Shown here piece after piece: positions 1-6,364 of a stretch of 6,643 nucleotides of DNA. A model generated the notes under the pieces. It had not been told where the DNA came from and did no database searches. It was given only the letters and a program-made list of their open reading frames with translations. Numbering within the stretch: position 1 is the first letter of the stretch; every line of letters begins with the position of its first letter. A program made the position numbers and the translations under genes. The DNA comes from an uncultured Verrucomicrobiota bacterium (GTDB lineage Bacteria > Verrucomicrobiota > Kiritimatiellia > CAIVKH01): positions 1 through 6,643 of the forward strand of contig CALBHI010000116.1 of assembly GCA_937894535.1 (NCBI GenBank), read 5' to 3'.

Positions 1-355
1 TGACGCCGCCATCACGGAACTGCTCGACGAGCACCGGCCCGACTCCGTGGCCATCGAGGGCATCTTTTTTGCCCGGAATGCCCGAACCTCGATGATCCTC
101 GGCCAGGCCCGCGGGGTGGTCATCGCTGCCGCCGCCCGGGCCGGCGTCCCGGTCTTTCAATACGCACCGCGTGATATCAAGGCGGCGCTGTCGGGATTTG
201 GGGCGGCCTCCAAGGATCAAATCGGCCGGATGGTCACCGCCTTGCTGAAGTTGAAACAGGCGCCCCAGGAGGATGCCGCCGACGCGTTGGCCATCGCACT
301 TTGCCATCTTCACCGGTCATCCGGACTGCGCGCAGAGCCGCCCGAGCCCATCTGA
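1..355 (+). CDS. ruvC: Crossover junction endodeoxyribonuclease RuvC (5'-truncated by window edge)
   Basis: RuvC is the Holliday-junction resolvase that works with RuvAB in recombination repair, cutting junction strands symmetrically in the cytoplasm. The reading frame enters at base 2 and gives 117 residues to the TGA at 353-355. Two acidic catalytic motifs are visible: Glu19 of the fragment in AIEGIFFARN, and Asp91/Asp94 in EDAADALAIAL. Their spacing (72 and 3 residues) equals that of E. coli Glu66, Asp138 and Asp141. The block YAPRDIK followed by a Lys-rich helix and LLKL is also typical. About 47 N-terminal residues, including the first catalytic Asp, lie outside the window. The codon at 47 is GTG inside the gene and is not its start. 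A short Pro/Glu-rich tail follows the last helix. No ruvA follows directly. Identification is firm; completeness of the N-terminus cannot be judged. Confidence 0.96.
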   Translation, partial: DAAITELLDEHRPDSVAIEGIFFARNARTSMILGQARGVVIAAAARAGVPVFQYAPRDIKAALSGFGAASKDQIGRMVTALLKLKQAPQEDAADALAIALCHLHRSSGLRAEPPEPI

Positions 356-385
356 GGACTTCCTGCTGTTTCATCCGCATCGGGA

Positions 386-414
386 TTGACTATCCCATGG
401 CACGGTGCTAGTGA
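386..414 (+). promoter_or_regulatory. Possible promoter ahead of the lipoprotein gene
   Basis: TTGACT at 386-391 matches five of six bases of the sigma-70 -35 consensus. Seventeen bases downstream is TAGTGA at 409-414, a poor -10 hexamer but preceded by TG at 406-407 (extended -10 pattern). Transcription would then start near 420-421, at the ATG itself. The element lies in the 65-base gap after ruvC, where a new transcription unit could begin. The -10 match is weak, so this is tentative. Confidence 0.33.
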
Positions 415-420
415 AATTAC

Positions 421-1176
421 ATGATACGGAACGTCCCGCGTACCCATTTCAATCGGTTGATCATCGCGCTTGCCGCGCTGGCCCTTGTCGCCGGCTGTGG
501 CGGTCAGGACCGCGACCCGAACATCAAGCGCGCCCGTGAGCGCCGGGCCGTCGGGGACTATGTCGGCGCACTGGAGTGGTACCAGCGGGCCCTCGACAAG
601 AAACCCGGCGTGGCGCGTGTCCATTGGGACATGGCCCAGATTTATGACCAGCACCTGACCAATGAACTCCGGGCGATCTATCACTACGAACGGTACCTTG
701 AACTCGATCCCAAGGCTGAACGTCGTCAGCTGGTCGAGCAATCCATCGGCCTGGCGAAATTGTCGTACGCCGTGTCGCTGCCGGACCGTCCATCCGAAGC
801 CGTGCAGGAAATTGCCCGCATGCGGCGCGAAATCGATTCGCTCCGCGCCTTGCTGACGGAAGCGCGCGATGAAATGGCCCGGCTCTCCGCCGCGCAGGTT
901 GCCCGGTCGGCCGCCGCGGCGCCGGTCACCGCGGCATCAACCGCACCCGGGACCGTGCCAGCCGCACCCGTTGCGGCCGAGCCGCTCCGCCCGGCCCCGG
1001 CGCAACCGACCCGGTTTGATACCTATGTCGTTCAGCCGGGCGACACGATGAGCAAGATCGCCAAAAAGATGTACAACGATGCAAACAAGTGGGAGTTGAT
1101 TTTCCAGGCCAACAAGGCCTCGTTGCGGCGCCCACAGGATATCAAGGTCGGTCAAACGCTGATGATCCCACGTTGA
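421..1176 (+). CDS. LysM-domain lipoprotein with TPR-like repeats and coiled coil
   Basis: The 251-residue product has a lipoprotein signal peptide: a basic n-region (Arg3, Arg7, Arg12), a hydrophobic core at 13-24 and lipobox VAGC with Cys26. Position +2 is Gly, not Asp, which in diderms favours the outer membrane. Residues about 36-97 form two TPR-like helical repeats (GDYVGALEWYQRAL, then AIYHYERYLELDP). A coiled coil spans about 124-158, an Ala/Pro-rich linker about 160-197, and a LysM domain 200-250 beginning YVVQPGDTMSKIAKKMY and ending VGQTLMIPR. LysM binds glycan chains of peptidoglycan, so the protein probably ties outer membrane to wall through a protein-protein scaffold; its specific role is unknown. 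In-frame TAG and TGA at 409 and 412 exclude any upstream start, yet no Shine-Dalgarno is visible before 421. The domain order differs from CpoB/YbgF (coiled coil then TPR, no LysM). Domain calls are firm; function is inference. Confidence 0.9.
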   Translation: MIRNVPRTHFNRLIIALAALALVAGCGGQDRDPNIKRARERRAVGDYVGALEWYQRALDKKPGVARVHWDMAQIYDQHLTNELRAIYHYERYLELDPKAERRQLVEQSIGLAKLSYAVSLPDRPSEAVQEIARMRREIDSLRALLTEARDEMARLSAAQVARSAAAAPVTAASTAPGTVPAAPVAAEPLRPAPAQPTRFDTYVVQPGDTMSKIAKKMYNDANKWELIFQANKASLRRPQDIKVGQTLMIPR

Positions 1177-1191
1177 CCGCAAGGAGAGACC

Positions 1192-1944
1192 ATGGCAGGC
1201 AGTGATTTTTTCGATGACGATCTGATCCGGCAACGCGACCGCGCCAACCGCATCAAGATGGGCCCGGGCGATGAACCGACGGCTGCCCGTGAGGCGGCGG
1301 CGGATGAGCCGGCCGGACGCCAGGTATCCGATCTTAACCTGACCCGGATGGCGCGTCACAAACAGGAAGTCGACAGCCAGACCACCCGTGCGATGCAGGA
1401 GCTGGAGCTCCTGCGTAAACGTCAGGAGCAACTGGAGTCGGAGAAGCGCGAACTCGAGGAATTCAAGCGCAAGAGCGAAGAGTTCGAGCGTGGACGGCGT
1501 GATGTCATCGCCAACATCAGACGCAGCCTCTCCTCGATCGAGCGCGACGAGCTGGAAACCCAGCGCCTGCTGGAGCTTTTGCAGGGAACCCAAACGCGGT
1601 TCAAATCGCTGCTGGCCAATGTGGAGGATATCAAGGAGCAGTCCTGGTCCGAGGAAAACATCCGCGTGGAGCTGACGCGTGCGCTCGGCATGATCGAGGA
1701 TGCCCGCATGGAGTTCAATCGCTCGGTCGCGAAAATTGAGGCGGTCAAATCGGAGCGCAGCGGCGCTCCTGCATCGGCGGCTCCCGCCCCGGTATTGTTT
1801 GACGATACGTCATCGTCGTATGATCACGACAAGTCTTTCAGCCATTGGCTCAAGATCGGTGCGGCGTTTTCCCTTCCCCTGATCATCACCTTGGTTGTGC
1901 TCGGCGTGGTGTACATGGGATTGCTCATGTCCGGTGCCTGGTAA
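1192..1944 (+). CDS. Coiled-coil protein with C-terminal membrane anchor, unknown function
   Basis: I do not recognise a named family in this 250-residue protein. It opens with an acidic patch (SDFFDDDLIRQRDRANRIKMG) and a flexible Ala/Glu-rich stretch to about residue 45. A long, strongly charged helical region follows at about 55-187, rich in Glu, Arg, Lys and Leu, with the best heptad character at 60-100 and a second helical block at 110-187. An Ala/Pro/Ser/Asp linker runs from 190 to 214. One hydrophobic helix at about 219-247 ends three residues before the stop, so the protein is probably tail-anchored with its bulk in the cytoplasm. No signal peptide is present. AAGGAG at 1181-1186 lies five bases before the ATG, and only 15 bases separate it from the LysM lipoprotein gene, so the two are probably cotranscribed. 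A structural or scaffolding role at the envelope is a guess from architecture and context. Confidence 0.87.
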   Translation: MAGSDFFDDDLIRQRDRANRIKMGPGDEPTAAREAAADEPAGRQVSDLNLTRMARHKQEVDSQTTRAMQELELLRKRQEQLESEKRELEEFKRKSEEFERGRRDVIANIRRSLSSIERDELETQRLLELLQGTQTRFKSLLANVEDIKEQSWSEENIRVELTRALGMIEDARMEFNRSVAKIEAVKSERSGAPASAAPAPVLFDDTSSSYDHDKSFSHWLKIGAAFSLPLIITLVVLGVVYMGLLMSGAW

Positions 1945-1948
1945 GGAC
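1943..1948 (+). promoter_or_regulatory. Ribosome binding site that sets the start at 1958
   Basis: AAGGAC overlaps the stop codon of the preceding gene and lies nine bases before ATG 1958. It supports 1958 over the in-frame ATG at 1895, which would lie inside the upstream gene's membrane segment and add 21 residues unlike the rest of the protein. Confidence 0.65.
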
Positions 1949-1957
1949 GGGATCATC

Positions 1958-2431
1958 ATGGGTTGGCTACGCGAAGAAACTGCCTACGAGCGCCGGATGC
2001 GCGAGCTGGATGAGGAGGCTGAACGCATCCGCAAGAACATGCAGCTGCTGATGAAGCAGGCGCCGCGTGATCCCGTGGCCCGGCCGGTGGCGTCATCCGG
2101 TCTGCGCAAGCGCTCCTCGGTGACCCCGTCCCAACGTTCGGGGGTCGAGACCTGGTCGGAAGCCGGGGACGATGCCGTGGATCAGCAGGAGATTCCGGTC
2201 GCTGAAACGACGGGAGCCTCCGCAACCGATGCGGGCGATCGCAGCCTGGGATTCGGTGGCGTGGCGAGTTCGTCGCCCAAACCGGAAAAGCTGGCGAATT
2301 ACCTCGCGAGTGGAAGTTTTGGCAAGGCCGGTTCGCTGAGCCGTGAGCGCAGGATCCTGCGCAACAAGGCGATTTTCATGGCCGTGGTGGCCGCATTGGC
2401 CCTGTTCAGCCTGTTTACCTGGTGGCCGTGA
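1958..2431 (+). CDS. Small protein with N-terminal amphipathic helix and C-terminal membrane anchor, unknown function
   Basis: This 157-residue protein matches no family I can name. Residues 4-34 form a highly charged helix (REETAYERRMRELDEEAERI and on), which could be a short coiled coil. Residues 36-108 are low-complexity, rich in Ser, Ala, Gly, Pro and Thr, and probably disordered. A better-ordered stretch at 109-137 (KLANYLASGSFGKAG, then SRERRILRNK) leads into one hydrophobic helix at about 138-155, with TrpTrpPro at the C-terminus. The layout (soluble helical N-part, disordered linker, basic juxtamembrane segment, C-terminal anchor) parallels the gene before it, and the positive charges just before the helix favour a cytoplasmic N-part. 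It begins 13 bases after the previous stop with a good ribosome binding site and ends four bases before the alkyltransferase start. A partnership with its upstream neighbour is inferred from architecture and adjacency. Confidence 0.83.
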   Translation: MGWLREETAYERRMRELDEEAERIRKNMQLLMKQAPRDPVARPVASSGLRKRSSVTPSQRSGVETWSEAGDDAVDQQEIPVAETTGASATDAGDRSLGFGGVASSSPKPEKLANYLASGSFGKAGSLSRERRILRNKAIFMAVVAALALFSLFTWWP

Positions 2432-2435
2432 ATCC

Positions 2436-2963
2436 ATGGCGACCTCTTCGTCCAGTATGACCCTCGCGACCTCCTGGGGGAACATTACGGTATCGTTCGC
2501 GGAGGGGCAGGTGTCGGCGTGTGACCTGCCCAGCATCCGTCAGGCTCGCGGTCCGTTGACACTCGGGCGTTCGGATGTACGCCGCGTGGCCCCCGCTGAC
2601 CGCGACACCGCACACAAGTCGGATATCTTTCTGCGGGCGCTCTTTGCCGGTAACCCGGCCGAACTGCCGCCGGTGAAACGGCCGCCGGGAACCGCGATGC
2701 AACAGGCTGTATGGGCCGCGTTGCTGGCGATACCGCGTGGTCGTGTGGAGACCTACGGTTCGTTGGCGCGGCGTATTGGCCGCCCGCGCGCGGCCCGGGC
2801 CATCGGCCAAGCCTGTGGTGCGAATCCGGTCCCCCTGTTTATTCCCTGCCATCGGGTTATCGCCGCCGATGGATCACTCGGCGGCTTTTCCAGCGGACTG
2901 GCGTGGAAGGACGCCCTGTTGGATGTCGAGGCCATGTCGGTGACCGGCGAGGTGCGGCCATGA
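2436..2963 (+). CDS. ogt: Methylated-DNA--protein-cysteine methyltransferase (Ogt/MGMT family)
   Basis: This protein repairs O6-alkylguanine and O4-alkylthymine in DNA by moving the alkyl group to its own cysteine, a suicidal single-turnover reaction. The 175-residue product has the full C-terminal DNA-binding/active-site domain: AVWAALLAIPRGRVETYG at 91-108 with Tyr107, the arginine finger Arg121 in ARAIG, Asn130-Pro131, and the active-site motif PCHRV with Cys138 and His139. GGFSSGLAWK follows, then Glu165 near the end. These match the catalytic set of human and bacterial enzymes. The N-terminal part (10-85) has the length of the usual methyltransferase N-domain but is divergent. Start 2436 is four bases after the preceding stop with only a weak GGTGG upstream, so translation is probably coupled; ATG 2457 (residue 8) is an alternative start. 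The stop overlaps the murG start as ATGA. No Ada-type regulatory domain is present. ogt is used as a family symbol. Confidence 0.93.
   Translation: MATSSSSMTLATSWGNITVSFAEGQVSACDLPSIRQARGPLTLGRSDVRRVAPADRDTAHKSDIFLRALFAGNPAELPPVKRPPGTAMQQAVWAALLAIPRGRVETYGSLARRIGRPRAARAIGQACGANPVPLFIPCHRVIAADGSLGGFSSGLAWKDALLDVEAMSVTGEVRP
2949..2954 (+). promoter_or_regulatory. Ribosome binding site for murG
   Basis: GAGGTG lies inside the 3' end of the alkyltransferase gene, five bases before ATG 2960. It fixes the MurG start directly at the family N-terminus (MIRIAVACGGTGGH) rather than at the in-frame upstream ATGs inside the previous gene. Confidence 0.6.
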
Positions 2964-4051
2964 TCCGTATCGCGGTCGCATGCGGCGGAACCGGCGGACA
3001 CATCTTTCCTGGTCTCGCCACGGCCAATGAATTGATCCGCCGCGGGCATGACGTGACCCTGTGGCTCGCCGGCAAGGATGTGGAAAATGCCGCCGTACGC
3101 GGTTGGTCCGGGGCCGTGGTCACCGTACCGGCCCAGGGCTTTCCCGGCGGATTTTCCCTGGCGGCCGCCCGATCGGCCTACCGGTTGTTCCGCGCGGTGG
3201 GCCAGGTCGCGGCGGATATGCGGAAAAACCCGCCGGACGTTGTTCTCGCCATGGGAAGTTACGCTTCGGTGGGGCCGGTAGGCGCGGCGATCCGTCTGGG
3301 CCTTCCCTTTGTGATGCACGAATCGAACGTGATTCCCGGTCGCGCCGTGCGGTTGTTTGCCCGTTGGGCTTCGATGGTCGGTGGTTGTTTTGATGAGACC
3401 CGTTTTTATCTCCGGAACCGCCCGTTCGTCGTAACCGGCATGCCACTCCGGCAGGATCTACTGGAGGCATCAGAAAAAGACCATACCGACCATGACGGTT
3501 TTCGGCTGCTGGTCATGGGTGGCAGCCGGGGCGCGAAACGGGTGAACGAGTTGGTCTCCGAAGCCCTGGTGGCGTTGCATGTCGGGGGGGTGACCCTCGA
3601 TGTCGTTCACCTTACCGGCGAGCAGGATCTTGAACGCATCCGTGCGGTCTATGCCGATGCCGGCATGCCGGCCAACGTCCAGGCCTTCACCCAATCGATC
3701 GGGGCGTTGTATGCCCGGACGGACTTCGCCATCTGCCGGGCCGGTGCCGCGACCTGTGCGGAATTGTCCCTGTTCGGAATTCCCTCCCTGTTGATCCCGT
3801 ATCCCCACGCCATCCACGACCACCAGACGTTTAATGCCCGGGCGATGGAGAAGATCGGCGCAGCCGACATGGTGCCCGAATCGGACGTCACCGTGGACTG
3901 GCTGCGTTCCTACATCAGCCAGATGATCCGTCAATCCGACCGCCGCAAGCAGATGGCGGTCAATGCCCGTTCCCGGGCCAGTGGCGACGGTGCGGCCCGG
4001 CTTGCCGATGTGGTCGAGCAAACCGCCATCATGCGCCGCCATGCATCCTGA
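2960..4051 (+). CDS. murG: UDP-N-acetylglucosamine--undecaprenyl-PP-MurNAc-pentapeptide GlcNAc transferase MurG
   Basis: MurG transfers GlcNAc from UDP-GlcNAc to lipid I, giving lipid II, at the inner face of the cytoplasmic membrane. The 363-residue product has the GT-B fold signatures in order: the N-terminal glycine loop GGTGGH at 9-14 followed by IFPG, MGSYASVGP at 98-106, HESNVIPGR at 120-128 (family HEQN-type motif), the second glycine loop GGSRGA at 187-192, RAGAATCAEL at 260-269, and the UDP-GlcNAc-binding region PYPHAIHDHQTFNA at 280-293. Length is normal for the family. Hydrophobic and basic residues at about 64-90 (FPGGFSLAAARSAYRLFRAV) fit the membrane-association patch. The start overlaps the alkyltransferase stop by four bases (ATGA), and the gene overlaps murC by 11 bases, so production is probably coupled to both. 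Nothing is missing or broken. Confidence 0.97.
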   Translation: MIRIAVACGGTGGHIFPGLATANELIRRGHDVTLWLAGKDVENAAVRGWSGAVVTVPAQGFPGGFSLAAARSAYRLFRAVGQVAADMRKNPPDVVLAMGSYASVGPVGAAIRLGLPFVMHESNVIPGRAVRLFARWASMVGGCFDETRFYLRNRPFVVTGMPLRQDLLEASEKDHTDHDGFRLLVMGGSRGAKRVNELVSEALVALHVGGVTLDVVHLTGEQDLERIRAVYADAGMPANVQAFTQSIGALYARTDFAICRAGAATCAELSLFGIPSLLIPYPHAIHDHQTFNARAMEKIGAADMVPESDVTVDWLRSYISQMIRQSDRRKQMAVNARSRASGDGAARLADVVEQTAIMRRHAS

Positions 4052-5486
4052 CGCCCGCCATAACAACGAACAGGCTGCCTTGGCCGTATTTGCCCGTGCA
4101 CCGGAGCCAGACGCACGTATCCACATGCTCGGAATCGGCGGAGTCGGCATGGCCGGATTGGCCTTGTTGATCAAGTCCCTCGGTTGGCGGGTGGATGGGT
4201 GTGATGCCGCTCCCGGCCCGTTGTTGTCCTGGCTAAACGAACAGGGGGTGGCGACCTCGGTCGGCCATGACCCGACCCATCTTGCGGCGCGGCCTGCTGC
4301 CGTGGTGCGTAGCCCGGCGGTACCGTGGAGCCATCCCGAACTGGTTGCCGCCCTTGACCGTAAGATTCCGGTGATCGACCGCGGTCGCCTGTTGCCGGCG
4401 TTGTTGCGAACGCGTTCCACGGTGGCGGTCGCCGGCACGCATGGCAAGACAACAACGGCCAGCATGATCGCCTGGTGCCTTGCCCATGCGGGTCAACCCG
4501 TATCCTATTGCATCGGTGGTGTGTGCCCCGGCCTTGACGCCGTGGCGAGGATCGAGCCGGACGGGTGGATGGTGGTGGAAGCGGATGAAAGCGACGGCAC
4601 GCTCCGTCACTACCACCCGGCGGTGGGTGTCGTCACGGCACTCGATCTCGATCACGTGGACTACTATGCCGACGAGTCGGCCATGCAGTCGGTGTATCGG
4701 ACCTTCGCCGCGCAGTCCGGGGTGGCCATTGTGCCGGCGGCTTCAACCGGCCATCCCGGCTGGTCCGGATTTGCCTGCACAACGTTTGGCGAAGAAACGC
4801 ATGCCGCGGTGCGGGCCACGCACATCCGGCTCGCCGCCGATGGATCCGACTTCGATCTGGTGGCGGAAGGAGAATCACCCTGCCCGGTGCATCTGGGAGT
4901 TCCCGGTCGCCACAATGTCCTGAATGCACTCGCGGCGTGGGCGGCCTTGCGTGCCGGTGGCATGCCGGCCGGGGACGTAGCTTCGGGACTATCGTCCTTC
5001 CGGTTGCCGCGCCGCCGGTTTGAGACGGTGATCGATGCGGGAGGCATCCGGGTCATCACCGACTACGCGCACCATCCGGTCGAGATCAAGGCCTTGGTGG
5101 ATCAGGTGCGACTCCTGGCGCCGCGCCGCATCATCGCCGTTTTCCAGCCCCACCGGTACAGCCGCACCCGAGCCTTCCGAGAGGGTTTTGTCGATGTGCT
5201 GGCCGGATTGGACCTCGTTGTTCTGGCCCCGGTTTACAGTGCCTCCGAACCTTTTGTGGAAGGTGGGACCAGTGCCGATCTTCATGCCGAGGCGGTGCGC
5301 CGCGGCCACGCCACCATGCACCTCGCGGAATCGCTGGATGACGCCTGGGTCCGGGTGCGGCGTGACCTGCAACCCGGCGACGTGGTGTTGATCATCGGGG
5401 CAGGGGATGTGGACCGGATCGGGCCATGGGCGGCCCATCATGTAGGATCACGGGCAGGAATTACCAAGAGAGGGACGGACGCATGA
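4041..5486 (+). CDS. murC: UDP-N-acetylmuramate--L-alanine ligase MurC
   Basis: MurC is the cytoplasmic ATP-dependent ligase that adds the first stem residue, normally L-Ala, to UDP-MurNAc. The 481-residue product shows the three Mur-ligase domains: a Rossmann-type UDP-binding start (HMLGIGGVGMAG, 28-39), the ATP-binding core (AGTHGKTTTAS at 131-141, EADESDG at 180-186, LDLDHVDYY at 201-209, GRHNVLNALAA at 289-299) and the C-terminal domain (RRRFE 324-328, DYAHHPVEIKA 341-351, FQPHRYSRT 368-376, GAGD 453-456). All seven invariant Mur-ligase residues, as I recall them, are present: Lys136, Glu180, His205, Asn292, Asn295, Arg326 and Asp341. ATG 4041 overlaps the murG end by 11 bases and has no clear ribosome binding site, suggesting coupled translation. 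One oddity: the Asn of the usual TN before the xxDH motif is Ala200. No murB follows; ddl overlaps by four bases. Confidence 0.97.
   Translation: MHPDARHNNEQAALAVFARAPEPDARIHMLGIGGVGMAGLALLIKSLGWRVDGCDAAPGPLLSWLNEQGVATSVGHDPTHLAARPAAVVRSPAVPWSHPELVAALDRKIPVIDRGRLLPALLRTRSTVAVAGTHGKTTTASMIAWCLAHAGQPVSYCIGGVCPGLDAVARIEPDGWMVVEADESDGTLRHYHPAVGVVTALDLDHVDYYADESAMQSVYRTFAAQSGVAIVPAASTGHPGWSGFACTTFGEETHAAVRATHIRLAADGSDFDLVAEGESPCPVHLGVPGRHNVLNALAAWAALRAGGMPAGDVASGLSSFRLPRRRFETVIDAGGIRVITDYAHHPVEIKALVDQVRLLAPRRIIAVFQPHRYSRTRAFREGFVDVLAGLDLVVLAPVYSASEPFVEGGTSADLHAEAVRRGHATMHLAESLDDAWVRVRRDLQPGDVVLIIGAGDVDRIGPWAAHHVGSRAGITKRGTDA
5466..5475 (+). promoter_or_regulatory. Ribosome binding site for ddl
   Basis: The purine run AAGAGAGGGA lies inside the 3' end of murC, seven bases before ATG 5483. 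It supports that start over the in-frame ATG at 5426, which would add 19 residues not seen at Ddl N-termini. Confidence 0.6.
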
Positions 5487-6364
5487 AACACATCGCTGTA
5501 CTGATGGGCGGAATCTCCGCGGAACGAGAAATCTCGCTTTCTTCCGGACGGGCCATCGCCGCGGCTCTGGAAAGCAAGGGCTACCGGGTTACGCCGGTGG
5601 ATGTCCAACGCGAGGATTTTCCGATTCCGGAGGGCGTGGATGCCGCCTTCATCGCGTTGCACGGAACCTACGGCGAGGACGGGGGGGTGCAACAGTATTT
5701 GACGGCAAACGGGATACGCTTCACCGGGTCGGATGCGGCATCCAGCCGGACCGCGTTCGACAAGATCGCGAGCAAGCGGTGTTTTGAGCAATACGGCGTC
5801 AACACCGCACGCTACGAAGTGCTGCGGCGCGGACAACCGCGCACCTTGCCCTTGCCGGTGGTCGTGAAACCTCCACGCCAGGGATCCAGCATCGGCCTGG
5901 CCAAGGTCATGGAAGAAGGCACCTGGACAACGGCGATGGAGAATGCCCTCGTGCACGATGATGAAGTGCTGGTTGAAGCCTACATTCCCGGCCGGGAGCT
6001 GACCGTGGGCATCGTCGGCGATCAAGTGTTGCCGGTCGTCGAGATCCGGGCGCCGGGCGGTTACTATGATTATCGCGCCAAATACACCAAGGGGGCGACG
6101 GAATACCTCTGTCCTGCCCCGATCGATGAGGCGGCCACCCGCCTGGTCCAGGCGCTCGCCTGGAAAACCTTCGAGGCGCTGAAAGCCAGCGGACTTGGAC
6201 GTGTCGACATCCGGTTGACCGACGAGGGGGAACCCTTCGTGCTTGAGCTCAACAGCATTCCCGGCTTCACCGAAACCAGCCTGTTGCCCAAGGCCGCGAA
6301 GGCGGTGGGGATCAGCTTTGCCGACCTCTGCGACATGATCATCCGGCAGCCGCTCGCCCCGTAA
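5483..6364 (+). CDS. ddl: D-alanine--D-alanine ligase
   Basis: Ddl joins two D-alanines with ATP in the cytoplasm to make the dipeptide that MurF later adds to the stem peptide. The 293-residue ATP-grasp protein is of normal or slightly short length. Motifs in order: MGGISAEREISLSSG at 8-22 with Glu14 (binds the first D-Ala), LHGTYGEDG at 59-67, TGSDAASS at 81-88, VVVKPPRQGSSIG at 126-138 (flexible ATP loop), VEAYIPGRELTV at 164-175, YDYRAKYTKG at 195-204, GRVDIRL at 239-245 with Arg240 and Asp242, and LELNSIPGFTETSLLPKAA from 254 with metal ligands Glu255 and Asn257 and Ser266-Leu267. Tyr201 in the omega loop is the residue typical of D-Ala-D-Ala ligases, where VanA-type D-Ala-D-Lac enzymes have His. 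Phe262 replaces the commoner Met after PG. Its start overlaps the murC stop as ATGA. ddl is used because ddlA/ddlB assignment cannot be made here. Confidence 0.97.
   Translation: MKHIAVLMGGISAEREISLSSGRAIAAALESKGYRVTPVDVQREDFPIPEGVDAAFIALHGTYGEDGGVQQYLTANGIRFTGSDAASSRTAFDKIASKRCFEQYGVNTARYEVLRRGQPRTLPLPVVVKPPRQGSSIGLAKVMEEGTWTTAMENALVHDDEVLVEAYIPGRELTVGIVGDQVLPVVEIRAPGGYYDYRAKYTKGATEYLCPAPIDEAATRLVQALAWKTFEALKASGLGRVDIRLTDEGEPFVLELNSIPGFTETSLLPKAAKAVGISFADLCDMIIRQPLAP

Noticed and set aside
421..1176. Reading the lipoprotein as CpoB/YbgF of the Tol-Pal system
   Set aside because: CpoB has an N-terminal coiled coil and C-terminal TPRs and no LysM. Here the TPR-like part comes first, LysM is at the end, and no tol or pal gene is near.
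937..1593. Antisense open frame (218 codons) opposite the LysM and coiled-coil genes
   Set aside because: The sense strand has a signal peptide, LysM domain, coiled coil and ribosome binding site. The antisense product shows no coherent features.
1895..1957. Upstream in-frame start for the small anchored protein
   Set aside because: It would add 21 residues read from within the membrane-helix codons of the preceding gene. ATG 1958 has a well-placed AAGGAC.
1192..2431. Phage holin/spanin-like or toxin-type membrane proteins
   Set aside because: Long charged coiled coils, C-terminal anchors and a housekeeping neighbourhood do not fit, and no phage or mobile genes are seen.
3470..4465. Long antisense open frame (331 codons) across the murG-murC junction
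   Set aside because: It is a shadow of two fully supported genes and shows no domain-like sequence.
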